Notes under the pieces: model-generated
The model's database searches: none
What the model saw: the letters and a program-made list of their open reading frames with translations, nothing else
Told to the model about the DNA's origin: nothing
Shown here: positions 14,804 to 23,348 of the stretch, piece by piece
How positions within the stretch are numbered: position 1 is the stretch's first letter
Layout of the letters: each line of letters begins with the position of its first letter
NCBI GenBank assembly: GCA_030684835.1
Contig: JAUXWZ010000028.1
Span: 1-39,727 of the forward strand
DNA length: 39,727 nt
Reading direction: 5' to 3'
From: Beijerinckiaceae bacterium
GTDB taxonomy: Bacteria > Pseudomonadota > Alphaproteobacteria > Rhizobiales > Beijerinckiaceae
Program-made: the position numbers and the translations under genes

Positions 14804-15823
14804 ATGCATTTCGGCTTGTATGCGCCAATCCCCATGGCGACGGTTGGGTCGCCAGAAACCGCTTCGTCTCACGCAATGGCGCTTTCGCCGCTGCCCGAGG
14901 GCGCCCGCGACGCGCAGTTGGAGCATTCCACCGATCTTCTGTTGACTGCGGACCGCAACGGCTTCGATCTTTGCCTGTTCGCGGAGCGGCATCTGGGGAG
15001 CGATTTGTCAGCCTGGATTCTCGCCGGGGCTATCGCCTCGCGTTTTGAGAACATGCGCGCGCTGGTCGCTATCCATCCGGGGCTGCTCGATCCCGTGCTC
15101 ACAGCCAAAATGTCAGCTTCGCTGGATCGCATGTGCAAGGGACGCATGGCCCTCAACGTCGTGAATGGCTGGTTTGACGAAGAATTCACGATGTTCGGCG
15201 GGGTAGTGCTGCGCGGGCCGGACCGGTATCAGCGCTCGAAGGAATTTATCGAAATTCTGCGCGGGCTCTGGCAGAACGAATCCTTCTCCATCGATGGGCA
15301 GTTCTACAAGCTCAAGGACGCGAAACTGCTGCTAAAGCCGGCCACGCCGACCCCGCCCGAAATCTTCTCCGTGAGCTTTGGCGACGATGGTCGGGAGTTC
15401 GTGGCGGAGACCTGCGACTGGTGGTTCATCAACTATCCCAAGGAGGCAGAGACGACAGACGACGTCTTGCGCGCCATCGAGGATTGCGTGAAGGACATGA
15501 GCCAGCGCGCGGAGCGGCTGGGTCGCAAGATGCGCTTTGGCATCAATCCCTTTGTCGCCCTTGGGAGGGACGAGGAAAGCGTCATCGAAGAGACCATTCA
15601 GACGATCCTGCGGTATGATCCTGATGGGGACGTGCGCAAGCTGAAGCGCCGGATGCTACCCAACACCAAGGCTGGCTGCATGGGAACCACCGAACAGGTG
15701 GTGAAGCAGATGAGGCGTTTCCACGATCTCGGTCTTGACCTCGTTCTCTGCAAGCTGATTCCGACCAGCGAGAATGTCGAAAGAATCGGGCAGGAGGTCG
15801 TCACCCCGCTGCGCTTGCTCTGA
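14804..15823 (+). CDS. LLM-class flavin-dependent monooxygenase (SfnG/SsuD-like)
   Basis: A 339-residue bacterial luciferase-like monooxygenase, expected to use FMNH2 supplied by a separate reductase and O2. Family signs are the MHFGLYAPI start, AERHLGSDLSAWILAG (about residues 60-75), GRMALNVVNGWFDEEFTMFG (about 113-132), RYQRSKEFIEILRGLW and PPEIFSVSFGDDG near 185-197. The pattern is closest to dimethylsulfone and alkanesulfonate monooxygenases, but I would not assign a substrate. No flavin reductase is encoded nearby. It follows the Bug and MBL genes on the same strand after 93 bp containing an inverted repeat, so it may be co-transcribed or separately controlled. Confidence 0.87.
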   Translation: MHFGLYAPIPMATVGSPETASSHAMALSPLPEGARDAQLEHSTDLLLTADRNGFDLCLFAERHLGSDLSAWILAGAIASRFENMRALVAIHPGLLDPVLTAKMSASLDRMCKGRMALNVVNGWFDEEFTMFGGVVLRGPDRYQRSKEFIEILRGLWQNESFSIDGQFYKLKDAKLLLKPATPTPPEIFSVSFGDDGREFVAETCDWWFINYPKEAETTDDVLRAIEDCVKDMSQRAERLGRKMRFGINPFVALGRDEESVIEETIQTILRYDPDGDVRKLKRRMLPNTKAGCMGTTEQVVKQMRRFHDLGLDLVLCKLIPTSENVERIGQEVVTPLRLL

Positions 15824-15972
15824 AGGCGCTCTCGCCGGAGCGTGATCTGCGCCCGGTGACCGTCGGCGCGTGAAACCATTTTCCGTCCCACCGGTTCAGG
15901 TGACGGCTGGCCTCGCATGTGGTCGGCGTCGTCAGGGGCAAAGTCCCTTTTCAACCGCTGAGAGGACTGAAC

Positions 15973-16053
15973 ATGGGTCGGGGATGTATTCTATGGCTCG
16001 TTGGCGTGCCAATTCCGATCATTCTCATAATTTGGTTCCTTGGCTACCTGTAA
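15973..16053 (+). CDS. 26-residue membrane microprotein
   Basis: A tiny frame reading MGRGCILWLVGVPIPIILII followed by WFLGYL, then TAA. It is a single hydrophobic helix with a short basic N-terminus. AGAGGA at 15961-15966 sits six bases before the ATG. I recall very similar short proteins of the form MGRG..LWLLGVPIPVI.L in many alphaproteobacterial genomes, normally unannotated or hypothetical, so conservation argues it is real. Membrane insertion is likely; function is unknown. It stands alone between the luciferase-like gene and a small unknown gene. Confidence 0.7.
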   Translation: MGRGCILWLVGVPIPIILIIWFLGYL

Positions 16054-16239
16054 GGGCCAAGACCGAGAACGCCGACGCCGACTTTGTTTTGCGCATTCTT
16101 TCGTCCAAAGCTTTGTTTCGGCTCCTTATACACACCGAAATTAAAGATTGTGTGACGCTTCTATTGCATTGCAGCAAATTAAATGGTGCAGTGTGTCATG
16201 TCCAATTTCTCCAGGCGTGCGAACGATCTCGAGGGCGAC

Positions 16240-16479
16240 ATGCGAACAGGACAGCGGGTTCGATTGAAGGCCCTTCCGAAAGTTGCGGAAGCTCTTAAAC
16301 TTAATACGCAGACCATGGGCACTGTGCTCTGCATCTATGAAGTCGGAAAGCGCTCTTGCGCCCGAAGCGTTCTGCTCGACGTTCGGCTCGACTCCCAGGT
16401 TACGCTATGGGGCGTCGCGGCGGAGGCGTTCGAGGATAGTGTGGGCGGACAATCGCAATCCTCCTCAGTGAGTTCCTGA
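16240..16479 (+). CDS. Small hypothetical protein
   Basis: A 79-residue frame from the ATG at 16240, preceded by GAGGG at 16231-16235. An in-frame ATG at 16198 or 16183 would make it up to 98 residues. The start MRTGQRVRLKALPKVAEALK and the middle TMGTVLCIYE suggest a small SH3- or KOW-like beta barrel (a GQRVR turn, then a TGTV strand), followed by LDVRLDSQVTLWGV. The tail is Ser/Gln-rich. I do not recognise a named family. It lies between the microprotein and the glutamine amidotransferase, on the same strand, with 113 bp to the latter's start. Confidence 0.5.
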   Translation: MRTGQRVRLKALPKVAEALKLNTQTMGTVLCIYEVGKRSCARSVLLDVRLDSQVTLWGVAAEAFEDSVGGQSQSSSVSS

Positions 16480-16592
16480 GGCGCTTTCTATTTGATCAGC
16501 GCCATTCGAAACAGGCCTGATTGCCCTGCCTGCGTGCGGCGGCTAAACATCCAAGTTCTGACCTCTGGGATGCGCGCCCCCGCGTAAAATCT

Positions 16593-17360
16593 ATGTGTGA
16601 ACTGCTTGGCATGAGCGCCAACGTCCCAACGGACGTGCGCTTTAGTTTTGCCGGCCTTGCGAGGCGCGGTGGAGAGACCGGTCCACATCGCGATGGCTGG
16701 GGCATCTCTTTCTACGAGGGCCGCGGCGCGCGCACGTTTCATGATCCCAGACCCAGCGCAGATTCCGAGATTGCCCGATTGCTTCGCAACTACGAAGTGC
16801 GGAGCAAGATCGTCATCGCGCACGTTCGACGCGCCAATCGCGGCCGAGTCAGTCTTGAAAACACGCATCCCTTCATGCGCGAACTCTGGGGCAGGGCGTG
16901 GACGTTCGCTCACAATGGGCAATTGAAGGGCGTGAAGAAAATGCCGCTGGGCGCCTTTCATCCTATCGGCGGGACCGATAGTGAACATGCGTTCTGCTGG
17001 ATGCTCGAGCGATTGCGCGCGCGCTTCGCCACGCTCCCGTCGCCCCGCGCACTTGAGATCGAACTGACAAAACTTTTCGGCGAACTCGCCCAGATGGGCG
17101 TGCTCAACGCCCTGTTGAGTGAAGGCCGCTGTCTCTACGCGTTCTGCACGAAGCCGCTGCATTACATCGAGCGCCGCGCGCCCTTTGGCCGGGCGACGCT
17201 TATTGATGAAGATCTGCAGGTGGATTTCTCGCAGGTCACGACGCCGGATGATCGCGTGGCCGTGGTTGCGAGCGCGCCTCTCACGCGCGACGAGTCCTGG
17301 TCGGTCCTGCCGCTGGGTCGGCTCAGCATCTTTGCGGATGGAGCGCTTGCGAGGGCGTGA
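16593..17360 (+). CDS. Class II glutamine amidotransferase (YafJ-like)
   Basis: A 255-residue protein of the Ntn-hydrolase glutaminase fold. The start is set at 16593 because removing the initiator Met exposes Cys2 (MCELLGMSANVPTDVRFSF), the N-terminal nucleophile; the frame is open upstream to 16521. Other family marks are HRDGWGISFY (about residues 28-37), VIAHVRRANRGRVSLENTHPF (about 72-92), TFAHNGQLKG (about 106-115) and GGTDSEHAFCWML near 128-140. It matches E. coli YafJ in size and motif order. The domain releases ammonia from glutamine, but the partner reaction in YafJ-type single-domain proteins is not established. It is convergent with serA, 8 bp apart. Confidence 0.88.
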   Translation: MCELLGMSANVPTDVRFSFAGLARRGGETGPHRDGWGISFYEGRGARTFHDPRPSADSEIARLLRNYEVRSKIVIAHVRRANRGRVSLENTHPFMRELWGRAWTFAHNGQLKGVKKMPLGAFHPIGGTDSEHAFCWMLERLRARFATLPSPRALEIELTKLFGELAQMGVLNALLSEGRCLYAFCTKPLHYIERRAPFGRATLIDEDLQVDFSQVTTPDDRVAVVASAPLTRDESWSVLPLGRLSIFADGALARA

Positions 17361-17368
17361 ATCCGCGC

Positions 17369-18616
17369 TCAGGCGCGTTCGTAGAGGATGCGCGCGCGCA
17401 GCGTTCCCTCGATGGTGCGCAGTTCGTCCAGAATCGACGGCGCTTCGCTCCGATCGCCTTCCGCATCAATCACGACGTAGCCAATGTCGGAGAATGTCTG
17501 CAGGTATTGTGACGTGATGTTGTGTTTCCGTTGAGCGAAAACGGAGTTCAGATTGTTCAACATGCCCGGCACGTTGCGATGCACGTTGATGTATCGCGTG
17601 CCGGTGGGGCGCTGCGGAAGTTGAACCTGCGGAAAATTCACCGCGCCGACGGTGGAGCCGACATCGCTGTATTCGATCAGCTTCTTGGCGACTTCGCCGC
17701 CAATGCGGTCCTGCGCTTCTTCCGTCGAGCCGCCGATGTGCGGCGTGAGGATGACATTTTCGATCCCCTGCAGCGGAGAGACGAATTTTTCCTTGTTGGA
17801 TGAGGGCTCTACGGGAAAGACGTCGACGGCTGCGCCACTCAGGTGGCCGTCGCGCAGCACGCTCGCGAGCGCGTCAAGATCAACCACTGTGCCGCGGCTG
17901 TTGTTGATGAAATACGCGCCGCGCTTCATCGCGCGCAGCTGCGCTTCCTTGATCATGTTAAAGGTTCCCGGCGTTTCAGGAACATGCAGGCTGACAACGT
18001 CGCTTTGGGCGAGCAATTCGTTCAGGCTTTCAACAGGCTCGGTGTTGCCGTGGCGCAGCTTGTCGCTCAGATCGAAATAGACCACGCGCATGCCCATGCC
18101 TTCGGCGAGGTTCGATAATTGCGAACCAATGTTGCCGTAGCCGACGATGCCAAGGGTCTTGCCGCGCACTTCGTAGCTTTGCTCGGCCGACTTGTCCCAA
18201 CCGCCGGCATGTGCGGCGACAGAGCGGGGAATGATGCGCCGAAGCAGCATGACGATCTCGCCAATCACCAATTCCGCCACGCTGCGGGTGTTGGAGAATG
18301 GCGCGTTGAAAACCGGAACGCCTGCCACGCGCGCACTGTCGATATCGACCTGATTGATGCCGACGCTGAAACATCCGACCGCTATCAAGCGGTCGGCCGC
18401 CGAGAGCACGTCGCGCGTCAACTGGGTTCGCGAGCGAATTCCCAGCATATGGACGCCCTGAATCGCCTCTTTAAGCTCGTCACCGTCCAACGCCTTCGTC
18501 AGATGCGTGAGGTTGGAATACCCCGCCGCCCGGAAGAGTTCGGCGGCGCTGGGATTGATGTTTTCGAGCAGCAGGACGCGGAGGCGATCCTTGGGGACAG
18601 AAAGACGCTCGGCCAT
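17369..18616 (-). CDS. serA: D-3-phosphoglycerate dehydrogenase with ACT domain
   Basis: First enzyme of serine synthesis, oxidising 3-phosphoglycerate to 3-phosphohydroxypyruvate with NAD. From ATG 18616 it has 415 residues, near the E. coli type (about 410). Visible parts are an N-terminal substrate domain (LLLENINPSAAELF), the NAD-binding GIVGYGNIGSQL near residue 155-166, NNSRGTVVDLDAL (about 240-252), HIGGSTEEAQDRIGGEVA with the catalytic His, and a C-terminal ACT domain (INVHRNVPGMLNNLNSVFA) that normally binds serine for feedback control. The frame extends to 18811 but MAERLSVPKDRLRV is the family-like start. It is last in a minus-strand series, 88 bp after the SDR gene, and may be separate from the catabolic genes upstream. 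Confidence 0.9.
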   Translation of the reverse strand: MAERLSVPKDRLRVLLLENINPSAAELFRAAGYSNLTHLTKALDGDELKEAIQGVHMLGIRSRTQLTRDVLSAADRLIAVGCFSVGINQVDIDSARVAGVPVFNAPFSNTRSVAELVIGEIVMLLRRIIPRSVAAHAGGWDKSAEQSYEVRGKTLGIVGYGNIGSQLSNLAEGMGMRVVYFDLSDKLRHGNTEPVESLNELLAQSDVVSLHVPETPGTFNMIKEAQLRAMKRGAYFINNSRGTVVDLDALASVLRDGHLSGAAVDVFPVEPSSNKEKFVSPLQGIENVILTPHIGGSTEEAQDRIGGEVAKKLIEYSDVGSTVGAVNFPQVQLPQRPTGTRYINVHRNVPGMLNNLNSVFAQRKHNITSQYLQTFSDIGYVVIDAEGDRSEAPSILDELRTIEGTLRARILYERA

Positions 18617-18704
18617 GTGACGTTGAACTCCGAATTTCGCCCGTATGAGCCTCGGAGGCGCCAGCATTGTCAATCGCCCATTTGGGCCCGCGCGGACTGG
18701 CGCC

Positions 18705-19523
18705 TTATGCCCGCGGCGGCGGCGGTCGCAGGGCAGGGGCCTCAAGGGCGCCCGCCGCGGCCTGATCGGGCGGAAGGTCCAGCCGCCAGTTTTTGCCGAC
18801 ATAGCGCTCACCCGTATGCCCCTCTGACGCCGGTGAGGCCAGCCAGAGAAGAGACTGATTCATGACTTCCACCGGCAACGTTGGCCGCTCCGGCGTGGAG
18901 GGACGCGTGCCGTCGGTGTCCACCATGCCGCCCGGGAGGAGGATGTTGACCGTTACGCCGGTCCCTTCAAGGTCCGCCGCCCAGATGAGCGATGCGGCGT
19001 CGAGGGCGGCTTTTGTGACGCCATAGGGCGAGTTGTTCTTGCGTTGCATCGTATCGAGCGACGTCGAGATGTTGATGATGCGGCCCCAGCCACGGGCGAT
19101 CATGTGCGGCGCCACTGCGCGCGCCATGAGAAACGACCCGCCGACATTGACGTTGAGCGCCTGAATCCAGACGTCGGGATTTGAGTCCCAGAAGGCCAGG
19201 TTGTTGCCGTTGCTCGGCAAACCGGGCCCGCGTTGTTCGCGGCGTGCGTTGTTGACGAGGATGCCGACATGGCCAAACGCTTCGATTGTCTGGCGCACGC
19301 ACGCGTCGCACTGAGCGCGGTCCGTGATGTCGGTCGTAATCGCGAGCGCCCGACCAGGGCCGTGCTTTGCCGTGATGATGTCCGCAACTTCCTGCAACAA
19401 CGCTGTTTGCGGGGATGCGAGCACAACGCGCGCGCCTGCATTCGCTAACGCCAGCGCCATGGCCCGGCCAAGGCCAACGCTGGCGCCCGTCACGATGGCG
19501 ACTTCGTCCCTGAGTTCAGACAT
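18705..19523 (-). CDS. SDR-family oxidoreductase
   Basis: Short-chain dehydrogenase of 272 residues. The cofactor loop is GASVGLGRAMA (about residues 13-23), the core strand motif is ILVNNARRE, and the catalytic set is the Ser in INISTSLD with YGVTK (Tyr-x3-Lys). ARVVLAS at the end of strand 2, lacking an obvious Asp, fits NADP as well as NAD. The C-terminus has a proline- and alanine-rich tail (DLPPDQAAAGALEAPAL). The start ATG at 19523 overlaps the hyuB end by 8 bases, so it is in the same operon and probably reduces or oxidises a hydroxyl or keto intermediate of that pathway. The longer open frame to 19715 runs inside hyuB. Confidence 0.88.
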   Translation of the reverse strand: MSELRDEVAIVTGASVGLGRAMALALANAGARVVLASPQTALLQEVADIITAKHGPGRALAITTDITDRAQCDACVRQTIEAFGHVGILVNNARREQRGPGLPSNGNNLAFWDSNPDVWIQALNVNVGGSFLMARAVAPHMIARGWGRIINISTSLDTMQRKNNSPYGVTKAALDAASLIWAADLEGTGVTVNILLPGGMVDTDGTRPSTPERPTLPVEVMNQSLLWLASPASEGHTGERYVGKNWRLDLPPDQAAAGALEAPALRPPPPRA

Positions 19524-21246
19524 GTGTGCGCTCCGGTTTTGCATTGCGGGCTTGCGCGGTGAGCGCGTCGTCAACCCGTCCATCTTCGGTAAAGATGACC
19601 TTGTAGTGGTCGCGCGCGGCTTGCCGTGAGACATAGCCGTTCGCGACATCGTAGGCGACGGCCGCGGGATCGCGCTGCACAGCCTCGCCCAGACCGCCGC
19701 CGCCGGGCATTTCAACCACGAGCCTCTCGCCTGCGGGAATCACCTGCGTGCCGCGCGGTGAGACGGCTGCGCCAGAGGCCAGGGACAACGTGCCGGCCGC
19801 GCCATCCGCCCCGCCGCCGCGCCCGGCCGCTGGATATTTCACGCGCTGGAACCGGGCGAAAATCGCAAACGGCGCATCCTCACGGCTGCCAACTTCAATC
19901 GTCTGGCCGAGGCCCCCGCGGAAGACGCCCGCGCCACCGGAATCGCGGCGAAGCTCCTTGCGCCAGAAAACGAGGGGCGTCAGCGCCTCCGTAATTTCAA
20001 CAGAGATGGCTTTGACGCCGGATGGATAGGGCGTCGCGGCCATGCCGTCGTGCAGCCAGTGCGCGCCCATGCCGCCACTCTGGAAATTCTGCGACAGAAA
20101 CGGCGTGCCTTTTGCGCCTTGGCCGGTGACACCCGGGCCCGCGCCAAAACGCAGCGACCAGCTGGCGCCTGTTCCCTCCGCCGGCGCGCGGCCCGGCGTT
20201 GCTTTCTCGAAACAGCCGAAGGCGAGGTCTGGCAGCATCTGGCCGATCAGCGCGCGCGCCGTCACCGGCGCGGGGTAGGGCGCGTTGACGATGACCCCTT
20301 CAGGCGCTGTCACGAGAATGCGGTCGAGCACCGCAGCGTTGTTAGCGAGCCGCGGCGCAACGAGGCATTTCACGCCGAAACTCGTGTAGGCGTGCGTATA
20401 GCCAATTGGGCAATTGATGCCGTATTTCGATACCGGCGAGGTGCCGGTAAAATCGATATGGATTCGCTCGCCATCGATGGTGAGCGTGGCGCACAATTCC
20501 ACCGGATCGGCAAAGCCGTCGATGGTCACTGAATGGCGCCACGTACCCTTCGGCAATTTGGCGATTGCTTCGCGCATCGAGCGGTCGCTGGCGGTCAGGA
20601 TGTGCGCCGCAAGCTCGTCGATCGTGTCGAGTTTGTACTCGTCCATCATCTTGGTGAGGCGCTTGCCGCCTGCTTCGTTGCTCGCGATCAGTGCATACAC
20701 ATCGCCTTCAAGCTTTTCTGGCTCGCGGCTGTTGGCGAGAAGCAACTTCATCAGCCAATGGTTGATCTCGCCCGCGTTCACCAGCGGCATGATGGGAATG
20801 AACAGACCCTCCGCGAAAACGTCGCGCGAATTGGGGTCTGGCCCGTTGCCGCCGATGTCCGCCACGTGCGCCGTGCAGGCGAAGAGCGCAACGAGTTTGC
20901 CATCCTTGAACGTGGGTGTGACGACCATGAAGTCGAAGAGATGGCCGGTGCCGCGCCAGGGATCGTTGGTGAAATAAACATCGCCCTGTTTCATTGTCTC
21001 CGGCGGAAAGACGGCGAGAAAATCCTTGATCGCGCGCGCCATCGAATTGATGTGGCCGGGCGTTCCGGTGACCGCTTGCGCAAGCAGGCGGCCCTGAATG
21101 TCAAAGATGCCAGCCGACAAGTCGCCCGCCTCACGCACCACCGTGCTGAAGGCGACGCGCATCAGCGTGCGGGCCTGTTCCTCCACCAGCGAGATCAAGC
21201 GATCCCACATGACCTGATGACGGATGAGGTTGAACTTGTCGCTCAT
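19516..21246 (-). CDS. hyuB: Hydantoinase B/oxoprolinase family subunit
   Basis: A 576-residue HyuB-type subunit that pairs with HyuA in ATP-dependent opening of cyclic amides (5-oxoproline, N-methylhydantoin) or in carboxylases such as acetone and acetophenone carboxylase. Family motifs are LARVAF-like MRVAFSTVVREAGDLSAGIFD (about residues 29-47), GHINSMARAI, GDVYFTNDPWRGTGHLFDF (about 87-105), CTAHVADIGG (about 121-130), and the C-terminal PGGGGLG (MPGGGGLGEAV). It overlaps hyuA by 4 bases (ATGA) and the SDR gene by 8, in one operon. The family fits several substrates, and the partner genes here do not settle which one. Confidence 0.9.
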   Translation of the reverse strand: MSDKFNLIRHQVMWDRLISLVEEQARTLMRVAFSTVVREAGDLSAGIFDIQGRLLAQAVTGTPGHINSMARAIKDFLAVFPPETMKQGDVYFTNDPWRGTGHLFDFMVVTPTFKDGKLVALFACTAHVADIGGNGPDPNSRDVFAEGLFIPIMPLVNAGEINHWLMKLLLANSREPEKLEGDVYALIASNEAGGKRLTKMMDEYKLDTIDELAAHILTASDRSMREAIAKLPKGTWRHSVTIDGFADPVELCATLTIDGERIHIDFTGTSPVSKYGINCPIGYTHAYTSFGVKCLVAPRLANNAAVLDRILVTAPEGVIVNAPYPAPVTARALIGQMLPDLAFGCFEKATPGRAPAEGTGASWSLRFGAGPGVTGQGAKGTPFLSQNFQSGGMGAHWLHDGMAATPYPSGVKAISVEITEALTPLVFWRKELRRDSGGAGVFRGGLGQTIEVGSREDAPFAIFARFQRVKYPAAGRGGGADGAAGTLSLASGAAVSPRGTQVIPAGERLVVEMPGGGGLGEAVQRDPAAVAYDVANGYVSRQAARDHYKVIFTEDGRVDDALTAQARNAKPERTHV

Positions 21247-23342
21247 GCGTTTGGCTTCCGCTGAAGAATGACATGGCCGCCATGCGAGATGCGGCCTTCA
21301 AAGCTCGATGGCGCCCAGATCGTGGTCTGGTCTTCGACGATGAGCGCCGGACCCTCGAAATGTGCGCCCGGCGGCAGGGCGTCGCGCTCGATGACGTTCG
21401 CTGTGACAAAGTCGCCGACCTCGGCGTCGAAAACCTGCGTCGTGCGCGCAATGGGCGCGACTGACCGCGCTGGCTCGGGCGTGGTTGTATTCGTGACGCT
21501 CTCGTCATCTTGCGCCGAGAGCACCAGCGTCCAGGTTAGCGCCTCGACCGTGAGGTTGGGAATGCGGCGACCGTAGCTTTTTTGGTACTGCGCCTCGAAA
21601 ATCTCGGTCAGGGCTGCGCCGTCAGCGTTTTCGTAAACCCGGGCGGGCAATTCCACGGCAAGCTCATGGCCTTGCCCGCGATAGCGCATGTCGGCGAAGC
21701 GACGTTCGCGAAGTGGCCGATCGCCAGAGGCGAGCCGAACGACCTTTTCGGCCTCGGTGCGCAGGTTCGCGAAACCTTGGTTCACGGCGTCCGCATCAAA
21801 CCGGGCGAGATGTGCAATTTGCGAATGCACGGCCTCATAGGCAATGGGCGCTTTCAGAAATCCGAAGGCCGACCCGACGCCGGCTGCTTTCGGAATAACG
21901 ACTGTTCCCATGCCGAGCTTTTCCGCTATGCGCGCTGCATGCAGCGGGCCCGCTCCGCCAGTGGCGATGAGCATGCGCGATTCCAGTTCTTCGCCAGCGT
22001 CTGCGGCGTGAACGCGCGTGGCGTTCGCCATGTTTTCGTCAACGATCTCGCACACGCCTGCAGCTGCGTCGGCCCAGCCGACACCGATGGGGGCGCCGAC
22101 ATGGGACTCGACCGCCGCGCGCGCCGATTGCGTGTCGAGCCGCATGGTTCCGCCTGCAAAAGCGTCTGGATCGAGCTTGCCCTGCAACAGGTCCGAGTCC
22201 GTGACGGTGGGGCGCGATCCGCCCAGGCCGTAGCAGGCTGGGCCGGGCGATGAGCCCGCGCTTTCGGGGCCCACGGCGATGCGGCCAAGTTCATCCACAT
22301 GCGCAATGGAGCCGCCGCCAGCGCCGATTTCGATCATCTCGATCACGGGGATGCGCAAGGGCAGGCCGCTGCCAGGCAGGAAGCGGTATGCGCGCGCGAC
22401 TTCCATGGAGCGTGCGTGACGGGGTTCAAAGTCCGTCAGCAGAATGATCTTCGCTGTGGTGCCGCCCATATCGAGCGCCACTGCGCGCGACGCGCCAAGC
22501 TCCATCGCGATCTGGCGCGCGAGAATGGCGCCGCCGGCTGGGCCGGATTCAACGAGGCGTATGGGGAAGCGTTGCGCGGTCTCGATCGACGTTAGCGACC
22601 CGCTCGACATGATCATCAGCAGAGGCGAGCGTGCGCCAAGATCGCGCAGGCATTTATCGAGTTTGCCCAGATAGGTCGCCATGAGCGGCTGCACATAGGC
22701 GTTGGCGACTGTCGTCGAGGTGCGCTCGTATTCGCGGATCTCGGGGCAAACTTCATGGGAGAGGCTGACGAAGAGGCCGGGCGCTACTTCGTTCAGGATT
22801 TCGCGCACCCTGCGTTCGTGTGCGCCATTCCTATACGAATGCATGAAGCAGATGGCGACCGATTCAATCTCTAAACCGCGCAGTTTATGCGCCAGTTCGC
22901 GAACGCCGGACTCGTCCAGTTCAACAAGCACCGAGCCATCGGCGGCGACGCGCTCGCGCGCTTCAAAACGCAATGGCCGCGCGATCAGCGGTTCAGGGCG
23001 CTCCAGTTCGAGGTCGTATTGATCGAACCGTTGACCGAACGCGAACTCCAGCGTGTCACGGAAGCCCTGCGTGGTGATGAGCGCAGTGCGCGCGCCGCGT
23101 CGCTCGATGATCGCGTTCGTCGCAAGCGTGGTGCCGTGGATGATGAAATCCAGCTTGTCGGCAGTGACGCCGGCTTTGTCGAGCACGAACCGAACGCCCG
23201 CAACGACGCCCTCTTCAGGCGCCTTTCCGGTTGTCAGCACCTTGCCGGAGGCCCAGCCGTCAGGCGTTTCGAGAACAACGTCGGTAAATGTGCCGCCGAT
23301 ATCGACGGCGAGTCTGTAGCCTGCGCCTCCGGATTGTTTCAT
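21243..23342 (-). CDS. hyuA: Hydantoinase A/oxoprolinase family subunit
   Basis: A 699-residue ATP-dependent subunit. The N-terminal part (about residues 9-190) has the phosphate-binding DIGGTFTDVVLE and HGTTLATNAIIERRG. The middle domain (about 205-500) carries YVQPLMATYLGKL, VESGPAGGAILAR and ALDMGGTTAKI, a second actin-like phosphate loop, then GAGGGSIA and GPGPACYG-like SSPGPACYGLGG. The C-terminal domain ends with EDQTTIWAPSSFEGRI. These match N-methylhydantoinase/5-oxoprolinase/acetone carboxylase large subunits. The hydrolysis of ATP would drive ring opening or carboxylation. Its start follows the Bug gene stop by 6 bp. No third small acetone carboxylase subunit was seen, which argues against acetone carboxylation. 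Confidence 0.92.
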   Translation of the reverse strand: MKQSGGAGYRLAVDIGGTFTDVVLETPDGWASGKVLTTGKAPEEGVVAGVRFVLDKAGVTADKLDFIIHGTTLATNAIIERRGARTALITTQGFRDTLEFAFGQRFDQYDLELERPEPLIARPLRFEARERVAADGSVLVELDESGVRELAHKLRGLEIESVAICFMHSYRNGAHERRVREILNEVAPGLFVSLSHEVCPEIREYERTSTTVANAYVQPLMATYLGKLDKCLRDLGARSPLLMIMSSGSLTSIETAQRFPIRLVESGPAGGAILARQIAMELGASRAVALDMGGTTAKIILLTDFEPRHARSMEVARAYRFLPGSGLPLRIPVIEMIEIGAGGGSIAHVDELGRIAVGPESAGSSPGPACYGLGGSRPTVTDSDLLQGKLDPDAFAGGTMRLDTQSARAAVESHVGAPIGVGWADAAAGVCEIVDENMANATRVHAADAGEELESRMLIATGGAGPLHAARIAEKLGMGTVVIPKAAGVGSAFGFLKAPIAYEAVHSQIAHLARFDADAVNQGFANLRTEAEKVVRLASGDRPLRERRFADMRYRGQGHELAVELPARVYENADGAALTEIFEAQYQKSYGRRIPNLTVEALTWTLVLSAQDDESVTNTTTPEPARSVAPIARTTQVFDAEVGDFVTANVIERDALPPGAHFEGPALIVEDQTTIWAPSSFEGRISHGGHVILQRKPNA

Positions 23343-23348
23343 CGCGAA

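Noticed and set aside
15870-16298. Plus-strand open frame overlapping the microprotein
   Set aside because: It runs through a gap in a different frame from the microprotein and the small unknown gene, with no family resemblance.
16488-17162. Minus-strand open frame opposite the glutamine amidotransferase
   Set aside because: The plus strand carries a complete Ntn-hydrolase motif set starting with Cys2; the antisense frame is a composition effect.
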